This document shows positions 1-8,960 of a DNA stretch of 64,000 nucleotides, piece after piece. A program made the position numbers and the translations under genes. The stretch lies in contig PCBI01000019.1 of assembly GCA_002730875.1 (NCBI GenBank), positions 1 through 64,000 on the forward strand, written 5' to 3'. Origin of the DNA: Spirochaetaceae bacterium (GTDB taxonomy: Bacteria; Spirochaetota; Leptospiria; Leptospirales; Leptonemataceae). The notes beneath the pieces were generated by a model. It ran no database searches, had not been told where the DNA came from, and was given only the letters and a program-made list of their open reading frames with translations. Each line of letters starts with the position of its first letter. The stretch's first letter is position 1.

Positions 1-84
1 AAACGGCGAAGAAAACGGCGAAGAAAACGGCGAAGAAAACGGCGAAGAAAACGGCGAAGAAAACGGCGAAGAAAACGGCGAAGA
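1..84 (+). repeat. 12-bp tandem repeat, seven copies
   Basis: Seven exact copies of AAACGGCGAAGA run from the first base of the window. All three plus-strand frames stay open through it. One gives repeated Asn-Gly-Glu-Glu, one Thr-Ala-Lys-Lys and one Lys-Arg-Arg-Arg. The array probably continues to the left of the window. Perfect identity of the copies suggests recent expansion or slippage. Confidence 0.95.
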
Positions 85-107
85 AAAAAAATAGGCGCGG
101 GGCCTGA
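1..107 (+). CDS. 3' end of a repeat-tailed protein (partial)
   Basis: The array looks like the C-terminal tail of a plus-strand gene entering from the left, but the frame cannot be fixed from here. In frame 2 the tail is (NGEE)n-KK and stops at TAG 92-94. In frame 3 it is (TAKK)n followed by KNRRGA and stops at TGA 105-107. A TAKK tail would resemble lysine-rich histone-H1-like bacterial DNA-binding proteins; an NGEE tail would be acidic. I slightly favour the basic tail because such tails are common, but this is inference. It ends just before hpt, which is convergent. Confidence 0.4.
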   Translation, partial: TAKKTAKKTAKKTAKKTAKKTAKKTAKKKNRRGA

Positions 108-109
108 TC

Positions 110-643
110 CTATTTCTCGAACACCGCTACGTGATTCAGGTTCCTGTATAACCCGGCCGCATCCAGACCATAGCCCACAACATACTCATCGCCTATGGTG
201 AATCCGTGATACTTAACGGATCGCTCTTCCAAATCCACCGAGTTCCGGACCAGCAGGGCGGCAATTTCCAGGGATCTTGGTTTCTTCAACCAGATATGTT
301 CGAACAGAAAATCGAAAGTCAATCCAGTATCTACAATATCTTCCACAATAAGAACGTGGCTGTCCTGCACCGGATGCTTGAAGTCTTTGATTACTCGCAC
401 ATTGCCGCTGGAAGAGAGATCGTTTCCGTAAGATGAAACCTCAATGAAGTCTATGTGCAGAGGCCTGTGAATCGCTCGCACCAGGTCCGCCATGAAAATA
501 AATGAGCCTTTAAGGCAACCGATCAGGGTTAGAGGCTCGTCGGCGTAATCTTCCAGAATACGCTGCCCCATGGATCGCACCGCTGCATCGATTTCATCCT
601 TCTGCAGAAGGATTCTCTGATTGTACTCGTTCAGCGGTTTCAT
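110..643 (-). CDS. hpt: Hypoxanthine phosphoribosyltransferase
   Basis: This cytoplasmic purine-salvage enzyme transfers the ribose-5-phosphate of PRPP to hypoxanthine or guanine, giving IMP or GMP. At 177 residues it has the usual family length. The type I PRT signature VLIVEDIVDTGLT (about residues 97-109) binds PRPP. The flexible-loop region with the SSYG motif is at about 70. The start ATG lies only 4 bases after the stop of the upstream helicase gene, so both are probably on one transcript. The gene is convergent with the repeat-tailed gene on its left. Confidence 0.93.
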   Translation of the reverse strand: MKPLNEYNQRILLQKDEIDAAVRSMGQRILEDYADEPLTLIGCLKGSFIFMADLVRAIHRPLHIDFIEVSSYGNDLSSSGNVRVIKDFKHPVQDSHVLIVEDIVDTGLTFDFLFEHIWLKKPRSLEIAALLVRNSVDLEERSVKYHGFTIGDEYVVGYGLDAAGLYRNLNHVAVFEK

Positions 644-647
644 GGGC

Positions 648-3509
648 TCAAGTTAGTCGATAGATCTGAATGGGCCGAATTTGAAGCTTCATGCTGGACT
701 GGCGTCGAATCTCTTCCAGCTGAAGTTCCATCTCCTGCCGTGCCTTTAGAATTAGATTCTCCGCTCGAGTTAGCCGGGCCTTCCGTTCAGGCACCGGATT
801 CTGACTGAATTTCATTCTTTCGATATCTTTCTTCTCTTCCAGAATGCGAAGCTTCTTACCGTAGCTGATCTCCAATTTATACTCTTCTTTTTTGAAAACC
901 GGATGCAGTTGCTCCTTGAGTTCGCTGGCGATGGCTTCTACCTCTTTTCTTAGCAGGACTTCTGAACGACGTAGAAGGGACATCAGGTCTGGATGCATGT
1001 GCAGGGCATTGTTTTCCGCGTCCAGGGAATCGCCGTCCAGGGCATAGCCATCGGCATTCGGCGGGAAATCGGCTGTGTAATCATTCATGCCGGCGTCGGG
1101 CCTTTGCCGGGAAGAAGGGCGAGGACGACTCTTATGGCCATTCTTTCCATTCTGGAGCCTGTGTCCTGGCGGGATGGCAATCTCTCGGTGAAAAGAAAGG
1201 TGGCCGGATTCGTCGGCATGCACGCCCATGAGTTCAGTTCGCTGAAAACCGTTCTCGAACTGAACCAGATAGATCAAATAGTGTCCGGCCGGCATTGCGT
1301 CGGTTCCAGACATTTGAACGAACGTTTCCCGGGAGGGGTGATTCAAAAAGTAGTCCAGGCATTCGTCTACCAGAGGATGACCCACGGCCAGAAAATCCAG
1401 GGAATCATTCGAAAGGGCCAGTTCGCTGTCGAATGTGCCCTGTCGCTTTGTCCCTTTGTTGTAATCTGTAATCTCGTAAATGCCATCTTTCTGCGATTTG
1501 AGTTCGAAATGGGATAGATCTGTTTGCTGGCAATAATACAGGCAGAGGTGTTCGATTTCCGAGTTCTTAATGGCTCGCTCTTTTTCTGTAATTCGGTAGT
1601 AATCGTTTAGATTGAAATCTACCATTTGAGGAGCCACCAATTCGTTTAGCCGTTCATAGCTATTGCGGGCCATGGCCACCCTTTCTTCTACGGTGGACTC
1701 AAAGGACTCCTGGTCTAACTTTCCGGATACGAAATCCATCAGGGTCTTGTTGAATTTGAGATCGTCTTCGATGCTCCCCAGGAGCATATCCGAAGGGCCA
1801 ATGGATTCCTCGAAGAGGCGAATCTTGTTTTCCAGCACTTCCAGGATTCGTTCTGCCACAGTGTCCCGGGTGGCGAAATTGAAAATAAATACATCCCGGG
1901 TTTGGCCAAATCGATGGATTCGACCAATACGCTGCTCGATTTTCAACGGAGACCAGGGAAGATCATAGTTGATTAGAATGCTGGCGAATTGCAGGTTTCT
2001 TCCTTCGCCGCCGGCTTCCGTACAAATCAGGACTTCCTGGTCGCCCTTGAAGTTTTCAATGGCCTGTTCCTTTTCCTTGAGGTTCAGGGACCCGTGAAAG
2101 AGCTCTACCTTGAAATCCGGCAAATTCTCCAGCAAATAATCCTGGGTCGTGCGAAACTGAGTGAATATGATGAATTTCTTATGACCTTCCTTCTTGAGCT
2201 TTTGCAGTGTATCCCTTAGCTTTATGAGCTTCTTGTCCTGCTTGATGGCTCGGCCCAGATGAATTAGCTTTCCGAGAGTCAATACTTCCTTGCGAAGATC
2301 CTTGTAGCTCTTCTGAAAGCTTCCTTCCTCGGCGGATATATCGTCCTCTTCCCAGTCATCGGCCAGTTCGGGATCTATATCTTCCAGGTTGTAGGAATCC
2401 GCGCTTTCGGCCAGAAACGATGTTTGATGCATGCGCATTTCCAGCATGGCCTTTCGTTTTTCCAGGGCGCGCAGAAGAGCGCGAGTAGATGAATCCAGCA
2501 ATTTCTGAAAGGCAATCATTACGAAACCCACGGCCCGATTCTTTTCCTGCATGGCCAGGTTGTATTCCCGGCGTACATAATCTGTGGTTTCGTCGTAGAA
2601 CGCCCGCTCCTGAGGGGTGAGTTCAAACTGAATCGTGCGCGCGAATCGTCTTGTGAAACCGCCCACTTCCACTTTTCGTCGGCGAAGCAGAACCCGATCC
2701 AGCCGGCTTTTCAGGTCCTTTACGCTTCCCCCGGACCGGGAAGGGAGTACGTACTCCATAAAGAAAGCATTGCGGGGCCCCAGGATGTGCGGATCCACGA
2801 GACGCACCAGATAGAACAATTCCTCCAGCTTTCCGCGAAAGGGAGTGGCGGTCAGAAGCAGCAATCCGTCAACTCGGGCGGCCAGCTTTTCGGCGAAGCT
2901 ATAGGCATGGGTGATTTTGGAATCGTCGCGGCGAAGTCGGTGTGCTTCGTCGAAAACGGCAATGTCCCAGTTCGTCTTCAGGACTTGCTCGCCGTATTTT
3001 TCATTCTTTATGAAGTCGATGGACACCAGGATTCGCGGATACTTGGACCATTTCGCCGCGATTCGATGGAAGTTGCTGCGGTCCATAATCACAAATTCTT
3101 CGTTGAATTTGGACTTCATCTCCTGTTGCCACTGCACGGTGAGCGTAGCTGGCGCCGCCACAATGACGCGCTTGTAGCCCTTTCGCAGCATCAGCTCTTT
3201 GATTACGAGGCCGGCTTCGATGGTTTTTCCCAGGCCTACTTCATCTGCCAGAATGAAACGCGGTTTAAGGGCCTGAACCACGCGATGGGTTGCTTCGATC
3301 TGATGGGGTAGCAGTCGGGTTCGCGAGTTGGAGAGACTGGAGAGCTTATCGTATATATGGTTTAGCTTTACCCGGTATGCATCCAGGAGTCGGAAGGCAA
3401 AATCCGTTTCCTGCGGCTCGAGCATGCGAAAGCGCGAAGGCAGTACGCCCCGGTCTTTCTGGGCGGCCATGGATTGCTCATATTCCAGGTGCAGTAACTG
3501 CTGATGCAT
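648..3509 (-). CDS. RapA/SNF2-like DEAH-box helicase
   Basis: This is a 953-residue Swi2/Snf2-family ATPase. The Walker A segment DEVGLGKTIEAG is near residue 93 and the DEAH box (VFDEAHRL) near 190. The helicase C-terminal half carries LFHGSL, GGEGRNLQ and the QRIGRIHRFGQ arginine-finger motif near 510-540. The N-terminal part of the motor resembles RapA/HepA, which recycles RNA polymerase, but the flanking domains are not clearly RapA. A Gly/Pro/Arg/Asp-rich low-complexity stretch interrupts the C-terminal region (about nt 1000-1150). The C-terminus is a charged coiled coil. The ATG at 3507-3509 has no clear Shine-Dalgarno sequence. It precedes hpt in the same operon. Confidence 0.85.
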   Translation of the reverse strand: MHQQLLHLEYEQSMAAQKDRGVLPSRFRMLEPQETDFAFRLLDAYRVKLNHIYDKLSSLSNSRTRLLPHQIEATHRVVQALKPRFILADEVGLGKTIEAGLVIKELMLRKGYKRVIVAAPATLTVQWQQEMKSKFNEEFVIMDRSNFHRIAAKWSKYPRILVSIDFIKNEKYGEQVLKTNWDIAVFDEAHRLRRDDSKITHAYSFAEKLAARVDGLLLLTATPFRGKLEELFYLVRLVDPHILGPRNAFFMEYVLPSRSGGSVKDLKSRLDRVLLRRRKVEVGGFTRRFARTIQFELTPQERAFYDETTDYVRREYNLAMQEKNRAVGFVMIAFQKLLDSSTRALLRALEKRKAMLEMRMHQTSFLAESADSYNLEDIDPELADDWEEDDISAEEGSFQKSYKDLRKEVLTLGKLIHLGRAIKQDKKLIKLRDTLQKLKKEGHKKFIIFTQFRTTQDYLLENLPDFKVELFHGSLNLKEKEQAIENFKGDQEVLICTEAGGEGRNLQFASILINYDLPWSPLKIEQRIGRIHRFGQTRDVFIFNFATRDTVAERILEVLENKIRLFEESIGPSDMLLGSIEDDLKFNKTLMDFVSGKLDQESFESTVEERVAMARNSYERLNELVAPQMVDFNLNDYYRITEKERAIKNSEIEHLCLYYCQQTDLSHFELKSQKDGIYEITDYNKGTKRQGTFDSELALSNDSLDFLAVGHPLVDECLDYFLNHPSRETFVQMSGTDAMPAGHYLIYLVQFENGFQRTELMGVHADESGHLSFHREIAIPPGHRLQNGKNGHKSRPRPSSRQRPDAGMNDYTADFPPNADGYALDGDSLDAENNALHMHPDLMSLLRRSEVLLRKEVEAIASELKEQLHPVFKKEEYKLEISYGKKLRILEEKKDIERMKFSQNPVPERKARLTRAENLILKARQEMELQLEEIRRQSSMKLQIRPIQIYRLT

Positions 3510-3783
3510 GGACAGTCAGTGTGCGGACTTATGTCTCTTTGAGTCAAGCAAAAGGATCGTGGTGGCCCGGCCACGCTACCGTTTTATTGGCCGTGGAGTG
3601 GAGCCCGGGACCGGCGCCAAAAGAAACCGTTGACCGCAATTCTCTGCATGACTGCTGAGTAGGGGATAGTTATTCCGGGTAGAGTTTTATGGAATTCATG
3701 CACAGCAGGCAAAAATTGCGCCGCCGGGCTGGTAATCGTACCGTAGCCGTTTCGGAAATGCCTTCCTGGCCAGGAGAATGGCG

Positions 3784-4965
3784 ATGATTTCATTCGCGGG
3801 GCTTTCCAGGAGAAAGGGGGCTGCCGGTCCGAATCCGCACAGGTTTATTCTTTCGCGCCCGGGCCGGGCCGGTCGCTGGTTGTGTTGCGGAGCTGTGAGT
3901 TCACTTCTTTTGATCGCTTCGGGTTGTTCCACTCTGGATACCTTTTTTTTCGAAGAGTTGGATCGACAGGAGATGCGAATCGCAGCGGATCCGGCTTACT
4001 TTCATGGCGAAGAGGTCGCCGCCTCCGAAGAGCAAAAGAAACTGCTTCAGGTTTGTCTGGGCAAAAGAAGAATCGGATCGCTCGGCGCCTTTCGCATAAG
4101 CGATGCGGCTCTCATTTGTGCGGCCACCGGATCGCCAGAACAGAGCGAAGAGCTCTTCAAGCTGGCGTTGGACCGCTCTTCCGGTTTAGATCGGCGGCGG
4201 ATTATGCTTAACCGATTGATTGTCTGGAAGCATACCGGCGGAGGCGTTCGGGAAAACAATCTTGCGCCGGTGCTGACGGATTTGTCCCATACAGTAGCTT
4301 TGACGCTGGTCAAGGAGTTACAGGAAAAGAAACAGGACTGGCTGGTAGATCGCCTATACGCATTTATGATTCCACGTAGCCGGGGCGCCGCACTGGCCGA
4401 TGTGTTGCTCCAGAAAGGTATCTACGAATACTCCATGGGAAGGTCGGGGCCCTCTCGCCTGGCTCTGGAGCAAAGCCTGCAGCTTCGGAAGGATCGCAAA
4501 GCTTATCTGATTCTGGGAAACCTGTACGCGGATTCCGGCGATTACGAGAGGGCGCAGCAGAATCTGAAGACTGCCTATGATTTGGGGGCGGATTCAGAGG
4601 TTGCCTTTTCTCTTGCCAGATTGGAGTTCGAAAAGGCGCAGTTTCGGCAGGCCCTGGATTGGATTCAGAAGGCGGACAAAGCCAATCCGGAAGCCCTGGA
4701 GCTGCATGGACTGATTCTACTTTCCCTGGATGTGGCGGCGGATCCGCGACCACTATTGAAGAATCTGACGATTTCGGCTCGAGGACCGGAATGTATTCAA
4801 CCGGAACGACCTTTTCTGGAAGACTTCGCCCTCTGTTCCACTGCCAGAACCTACGATGTGCTTCGTCCTATGCGAACCCGAGGGCGCATCCTCAGATCCT
4901 GGTTTGGGACCACTCGCCTGGAAGGCCGCCAGAATCTGGTTCCTTATATCAAGGGTAACTATTGA
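3784..4965 (+). CDS. TPR-repeat lipoprotein
   Basis: This is a predicted lipoprotein with tetratricopeptide repeats. A hydrophobic run ends in the lipobox LIASGC, so the mature protein would start at that cysteine. Helical repeats with the TPR pattern (YLILGNLYADSGDYERA; VAFSLARLEFEKAQFRQA) occupy roughly residues 225-310. The start is uncertain. ATG 3784 sits 7-8 bases after GGAG, whereas ATG 3778 is too close to it. Both leave an unusually long basic segment before the hydrophobic core, and a TTG at 3880 would give a compact signal peptide. It is probably an envelope scaffold, but the partner cannot be told. It is divergent from the helicase operon. Confidence 0.7.
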   Translation: MISFAGLSRRKGAAGPNPHRFILSRPGRAGRWLCCGAVSSLLLIASGCSTLDTFFFEELDRQEMRIAADPAYFHGEEVAASEEQKKLLQVCLGKRRIGSLGAFRISDAALICAATGSPEQSEELFKLALDRSSGLDRRRIMLNRLIVWKHTGGGVRENNLAPVLTDLSHTVALTLVKELQEKKQDWLVDRLYAFMIPRSRGAALADVLLQKGIYEYSMGRSGPSRLALEQSLQLRKDRKAYLILGNLYADSGDYERAQQNLKTAYDLGADSEVAFSLARLEFEKAQFRQALDWIQKADKANPEALELHGLILLSLDVAADPRPLLKNLTISARGPECIQPERPFLEDFALCSTARTYDVLRPMRTRGRILRSWFGTTRLEGRQNLVPYIKGNY

Positions 4966-5160
4966 GGCCGCCGGATTTGGTCTCGGTCCGTAAAGGGTCT
5001 GAAATCTGTCTCGGTGCAGAATTTCTCGGGAATACATCGCGGGCGGGAAATTTTTGGAGTCTATTTGGAATCTGCGTAGGGCTGAGATCTAATCGGATTC
5101 TACCCGGAACCTAACTGGAGACAATTAGTTCTGCAATGCCGCGATGTTCAGGAGGTTGGA

Positions 5161-5808
5161 ATGTGTGGACGATTCGCATTAATTAACAATCCACTGCTGC
5201 TCATGAGCTTATTCGACCTTCCTCCCGAGGAAGGGTTCAAGCCCGTATACAACATTGCTCCTTCATTCATTGTACTGGCCGCCTACGTTCGTGATGGGGA
5301 AGTGGCGATGGGGCGAAAGACCTGGAACTATAAGCCTCATTGGGCCAAAAAGGAGATGAAGGCTGTCATTAATGCCAGGATGGAAACCGCTTTCGAGAAG
5401 CCCTATTTCCGCAGCGCCATCAAGAGGCATCGCTGTATTGTGCCGGCCACCGGCTTTTTCGAATGGAAGCCGCCAGGACCCGGCGAAAAAGGTAAAACGC
5501 CGGTATTTATTCGCTCGGCCGATTCGGAAAAAGAACTTCTGCTGGGCGGTTTGTTCGACGGCGACGGTCTTGCGATCTGTACCAAACAGGCATCAAAGCG
5601 AATGGAGCCCATTCACGATCGAATGCCTGTTATCATCCCTCCTGATTTCGCCGAAGCCTGGCTAAAAAGCGAAGAGCGGTCCGAACTGGAAGCCATTGTG
5701 GAGGGTTCGGAGGACGTGGGTCATGCCTATCCGGTGTCCAGAGACGTGAATTCGCCCGCGGTGAATACCGAGGCATTGCTGGAGCCTGTGGGCGAACCGT
5801 TCTTCTGA
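5161..5808 (+). CDS. yedK: SRAP-family abasic-site crosslinking protein (YedK/HMCES)
   Basis: SRAP proteins form a covalent thiazolidine bond with abasic sites in single-stranded DNA through Cys2. Here the protein starts MCGRF, so Cys2 is exposed after removal of Met. The other family residues are present: Asn71 (NARME), Glu101 in GFFEW and His152 in IHDRMP. The 215-residue length is normal. A strong Shine-Dalgarno (AGGAGG) precedes the ATG. The stop codon overlaps the start of the next gene (TGATG), so a glycosyltransferase is cotranscribed. I saw no SOS-type operator upstream. Confidence 0.92.
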   Translation: MCGRFALINNPLLLMSLFDLPPEEGFKPVYNIAPSFIVLAAYVRDGEVAMGRKTWNYKPHWAKKEMKAVINARMETAFEKPYFRSAIKRHRCIVPATGFFEWKPPGPGEKGKTPVFIRSADSEKELLLGGLFDGDGLAICTKQASKRMEPIHDRMPVIIPPDFAEAWLKSEERSELEAIVEGSEDVGHAYPVSRDVNSPAVNTEALLEPVGEPFF

Positions 5809-6929
5809 TGGAAATCTGCATCTTTCGTCCCGGCGCACTGGGGGACCTGCTGGTGACGCTTCCCTGTATTCAGGAGCTTCGCAGAACCGGCGCAAGAATT
5901 ACGCTCATAACCAGCCCCGCATGGCAACCCGTGGCCAGGGGGATGGCAGATCAATTCGTTTCGATAGAGAATACCGGGTTGCTACAGCTCTTTAACGGTA
6001 GGGCCCCGGAATCCGAGGCCTGGCTCCCTTCTTCGGTGGGGTGGATACCCGAAACCGGCTTCGATAAGTGCTACCTTTTTCTTCGCTGGGCGGATGAGCT
6101 TCTGCAGAGTGGATTTGTCCGGATTGCCCGGGAGGTCCAATGGGTGCGGAGTCGTCCTGCACAGGCGGTAGTGGCGGAAGCTAGCCGCGAAAAAGGAATC
6201 GGTCCTGGATCAGGCAATATTCGCGCTTTCCTGTACAGAGCAATGTTCGGGACCGAGCCCGAAGATCTGAACGCTCTATGTCTTTTACCCGCTCACACGG
6301 AAAGTGCCGGGGACCAGAGCATGGCTAATCGTACCAAACCAGAGCTTGCGGTCCGGCCAGTGGCCATCCATGCGGGCTCGGGTAGCGAAAGCAAGAACTG
6401 GGACCTGGACAACTACTGGAATCTGGCGCAATATCTGATCGCCCATGGGTTTTCCGTCTATTGGACTCTAGGACCTGCGGACGAGAACCTGAAAGTCCGT
6501 CTGGTCAAGCGAATGCAAGGGGAGTTCGGTAAGCCCGTTTTCGCTGAAGTCTCGGATGCGAAAAGCGGGGTTGCGGCCGGTTCCGAGGTTTTCAATATCG
6601 CAGAAACCGGGAAGCGCGACTTGCCAAGGTCGCCGATGAGCCTGCCTGCTTCGGAGTCCAAAACCGGCATGTTTCTTCTGGAAACTTCGCTGGAGAACTT
6701 GATTCGCATCCTGCCCGAATTCGAACTTCTGGTGGGAAACGACTCGGGCATCATACATCTGGCGGCCTGCCTGGGCCTGACGGTGCTTTCGGTTTTCGGC
6801 GCCAGCGATCCATACCTGTGGTCGCCGGTGGGCCCGGATGCACGTCGCTTGAGGATCTGCGGTAGCGCTGACGGCTTTCCGGATTACGAATCGGTGCTGA
6901 AGGTCCTGAAGCAATTGCTTCCAGCTTAA
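5808..6929 (+). CDS. Glycosyltransferase family 9 (heptosyltransferase-like)
   Basis: GT9 enzymes transfer heptose or related sugars to lipid A core or other glycans from an ADP-activated donor at the inner membrane. The N-terminal motif FRPGALGDLL and the C-terminal donor-site motif GNDSGIIHLAA followed by VFGASDP are characteristic. At 373 residues it carries an extra low-complexity segment between the two Rossmann halves (about nt 6545-6680, from EVSDAKSG onward). It overlaps yedK by one base. The exact acceptor cannot be read from the sequence. Confidence 0.82.
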   Translation: MEICIFRPGALGDLLVTLPCIQELRRTGARITLITSPAWQPVARGMADQFVSIENTGLLQLFNGRAPESEAWLPSSVGWIPETGFDKCYLFLRWADELLQSGFVRIAREVQWVRSRPAQAVVAEASREKGIGPGSGNIRAFLYRAMFGTEPEDLNALCLLPAHTESAGDQSMANRTKPELAVRPVAIHAGSGSESKNWDLDNYWNLAQYLIAHGFSVYWTLGPADENLKVRLVKRMQGEFGKPVFAEVSDAKSGVAAGSEVFNIAETGKRDLPRSPMSLPASESKTGMFLLETSLENLIRILPEFELLVGNDSGIIHLAACLGLTVLSVFGASDPYLWSPVGPDARRLRICGSADGFPDYESVLKVLKQLLPA

Positions 6930-7053
6930 CGGCCCGCGGCCCGGGAAGGCCGCCAACGCCCCTTTAGCTTTGTGCACCGTTTCCCCGTTTCCCGGTTACC
7001 TCGTTGCGCCGCTACGTCGTTAACGCGTTTTGCTATCCTGGAATTCCCTTCGA

Positions 7054-8160
7054 CTATTCCGGGGCCGGCCGCTGGATTAACGTGGCTTTGGTCTGGATTG
7101 TCTTTCCATCACGCCAAAGGCCAAGCTCCACCGTTTCCCCTGGACCGGCTGCGGCTACACGGGAAAGAAGATCGCCAAAGTTCTTTATAGGATCTCCGTT
7201 CAGCCTTACAATCCAGTCGCCAGGTTGAATCCCCGCTTTTTTCCCCGGTCCCTGTGGATCCAGGGATTCCACATAAACTCCGTACTCGGGCCCCTTCTCA
7301 GTGGGCGCGGCGGGGCGAATGCTCACTCCCAGATAGCCGTGCTCTACTTTGCCTTTGCTCTTGAGCTGCGAAAGGACTGCTCGGGCCGTATTTATTGGGA
7401 TTGCGAAGCCGATGCCCATGTTTCCGCCGTTCTGGGAGTAGATCATTCGGTTCACCCCAATCACTTCTCCATTCAAATTGATGAGCGGTCCGCCGGAGTT
7501 GCCCGGATTGATGGAAGCGTCCGTCTGAATATGCGCATTACCGAGATGGTCCACTTCGCTACGAGAAACGGAGCTGATCACGCCCACAGTGAAGGTTCGG
7601 TCCAGCCCAAAGGGGTTTCCAATGGCAATGGCCCAATCACCGACCTGAACATTGTCGGAATCGCCCAGATGTACCGGCTTCAGTCCCCGGGCGCCGTCTA
7701 TCTTGAGAAGGGCAATGTCAGTAAGCTCATCCGATCCCAGGATTTTCGCATCGTATTCCTTGCCATCCAGCACCACCTTGACGCTGTCCATGTTGGCCAC
7801 TACATGATGATTGGTGCAGATATAACCGTCCGAGGAAAGAACAAAGCCCGTGCCCAGCCCTTTCTGTTGCTGCTTTCCGGGGGCGGGACTGCCATCGAAG
7901 AATCGCTTGAAGAAGGGATCATTTTGAAACGGATGTCGTACTTCCACTTCCTTTTCAGTAGATATAAAGACCACCGAGTCCTTGTAGAGGTTGAAAACCT
8001 CCCGGAAGCTTTCCTGCATCCCGGCCACCGGTCCGGAATGGGACGCCTCCAGCGGCGATGGCTTTTCGGCCTCCGGGAAGCTGTTTTCCACTGAATAGGC
8101 GTAGGCCGGCCAGATAAATGCCAGAAACAGTATAGATATTAGAGATAGAGTTCTTTTCAT
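7054..8160 (-). CDS. htrA: HtrA/DegP-type periplasmic serine protease
   Basis: This is an exported chymotrypsin-like protease for envelope protein quality control. A Sec signal peptide (MKRTLSLISILFLAFIWPAYA) is followed by the protease domain with His119 (TNHHVV), Asp148 (TDIALL) and Ser222 (NPGNSGGP). A single C-terminal PDZ domain lies at about 275-360, so the layout is DegS-like in having one PDZ but without a clear membrane anchor after cleavage. The start is set at ATG 8160 because AGGAGG lies 6 bases upstream. The open frame extends 13 codons further without support. It follows an intrinsic terminator after the small heat-shock genes, so it likely has its own promoter. Confidence 0.93.
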   Translation of the reverse strand: MKRTLSLISILFLAFIWPAYAYSVENSFPEAEKPSPLEASHSGPVAGMQESFREVFNLYKDSVVFISTEKEVEVRHPFQNDPFFKRFFDGSPAPGKQQQKGLGTGFVLSSDGYICTNHHVVANMDSVKVVLDGKEYDAKILGSDELTDIALLKIDGARGLKPVHLGDSDNVQVGDWAIAIGNPFGLDRTFTVGVISSVSRSEVDHLGNAHIQTDASINPGNSGGPLINLNGEVIGVNRMIYSQNGGNMGIGFAIPINTARAVLSQLKSKGKVEHGYLGVSIRPAAPTEKGPEYGVYVESLDPQGPGKKAGIQPGDWIVRLNGDPIKNFGDLLSRVAAAGPGETVELGLWRDGKTIQTKATLIQRPAPE

Positions 8161-8220
8161 TGTGTCCTCCTGACGCCGTGGTGCGCCGGTTGTCCTCAAT
8201 AGGAAGTTCGGAAAAATTCA

Positions 8221-8251
8221 GAAAAAGAAAAGGGGCAGCGTGCACTGCCCC
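8221..8251 (-). terminator. Intrinsic terminator after hsp20 (copy 1)
   Basis: On the minus strand a perfect 7-bp stem GGGGCAG/CTGCCCC (8232-8251) with a 6-base loop is followed by the T-rich tract TTTTCTTTTTC. It ends the small heat-shock transcript before htrA. Confidence 0.85.
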
Positions 8252-8295
8252 GAAAAATCTCCGGATCTGTGAATCTCCGGACCTGTACTGCCCGC

Positions 8296-8769
8296 TCAGA
8301 CGGATTGGATTGCTATCTTCTTGCGCTCTTGAGCGGCACCCTTCTTCTTTGGAAGCTTGATATGCAGAACGCCTTTCTTGTATGTTGCTTCTGCCTTTTC
8401 GTCTTCCACTTCGCACGGTAATGCCACGGTGCGTTGAAAACTTCCGTAGGATCTTTCCACTCGGTGGAAGTTTCCTTCGCTGGATTGACTTTCCTGTTTC
8501 TTTTCGCCTTTGATGGTGAGGGAGTCCTTATGCAGCGATAGTTCCAGGTCTTTCTCTTCAATACCGGGCAGTTCTACAGTGACCTGCACCTCTTTATCGG
8601 TTTCCTGTACGTCCACCGCTACCTGCAGGGCGGAAGGCTCCATGTCATAGAAATCGCGAAAGAATTCGCTGAACAGGTTGTTCATCTCTCGATGGAAGCC
8701 CAGAAAGGAATCGTCCCAGCGTTTTGGAGTTGTGTCTCCTTTTCGGGTTACAAGATCTTTCTGTCCCAT
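8296..8769 (-). CDS. Hsp20 small heat-shock protein (copy 1)
   Basis: This ATP-independent holdase chaperone has 157 residues. The alpha-crystallin domain spans about 45-140 and carries the family elements VAVDVQETDKEVQVTVELPG and the late motif ending VLHIKLPK. A strong AGGAGG lies just before the ATG at 8769. It is the last and largest of three Hsp20 genes in a row on this strand and is followed by an intrinsic terminator. Its leader holds an inverted repeat (8834-8852). Confidence 0.92.
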   Translation of the reverse strand: MGQKDLVTRKGDTTPKRWDDSFLGFHREMNNLFSEFFRDFYDMEPSALQVAVDVQETDKEVQVTVELPGIEEKDLELSLHKDSLTIKGEKKQESQSSEGNFHRVERSYGSFQRTVALPCEVEDEKAEATYKKGVLHIKLPKKKGAAQERKKIAIQSV

Positions 8770-8833
8770 TTGTTACCTCCTATGATTTCTCTTTTGCTGG
8801 CCCTTTTCGACAGGCCGCTTCTTTGTGCTACGT

Positions 8834-8852
8834 CCTGAGGGCGGTCCTCAGG
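8834..8852 (-). promoter_or_regulatory. Hairpin in the leader of hsp20 copy 1
   Basis: A perfect inverted repeat CCTGAGG-GCGGT-CCTCAGG (7-bp stem, 5-base loop) lies in the 190-base gap between two Hsp20 genes. No T-run follows, so it is not a classic terminator. It could be a leader structure or RNA-stability element. Heat-sensing function is only a guess, because it does not obviously pair with the Shine-Dalgarno 50-60 bases downstream. Confidence 0.45.
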
Positions 8853-8960
8853 GGCGGTAGCTGGTGGCCACCGGAAGAAGGTGGACGTCGGCCGGTGGCT
8901 CGTAGCCGCCGGAAGAGGGCTATTGTCCGCCGCTCGTTCCGGACCGCTCGGTGTTTTTTG

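Noticed and set aside
4966-5160. Possible SOS operator before the SRAP gene
   Set aside because: No recognisable LexA-type inverted repeat was found; only loose repeats of GTCTCGGT.
7225-8094. Long plus-strand open frame of 289 codons
   Set aside because: It is the antisense shadow of htrA, whose signal peptide and catalytic residues are clear.
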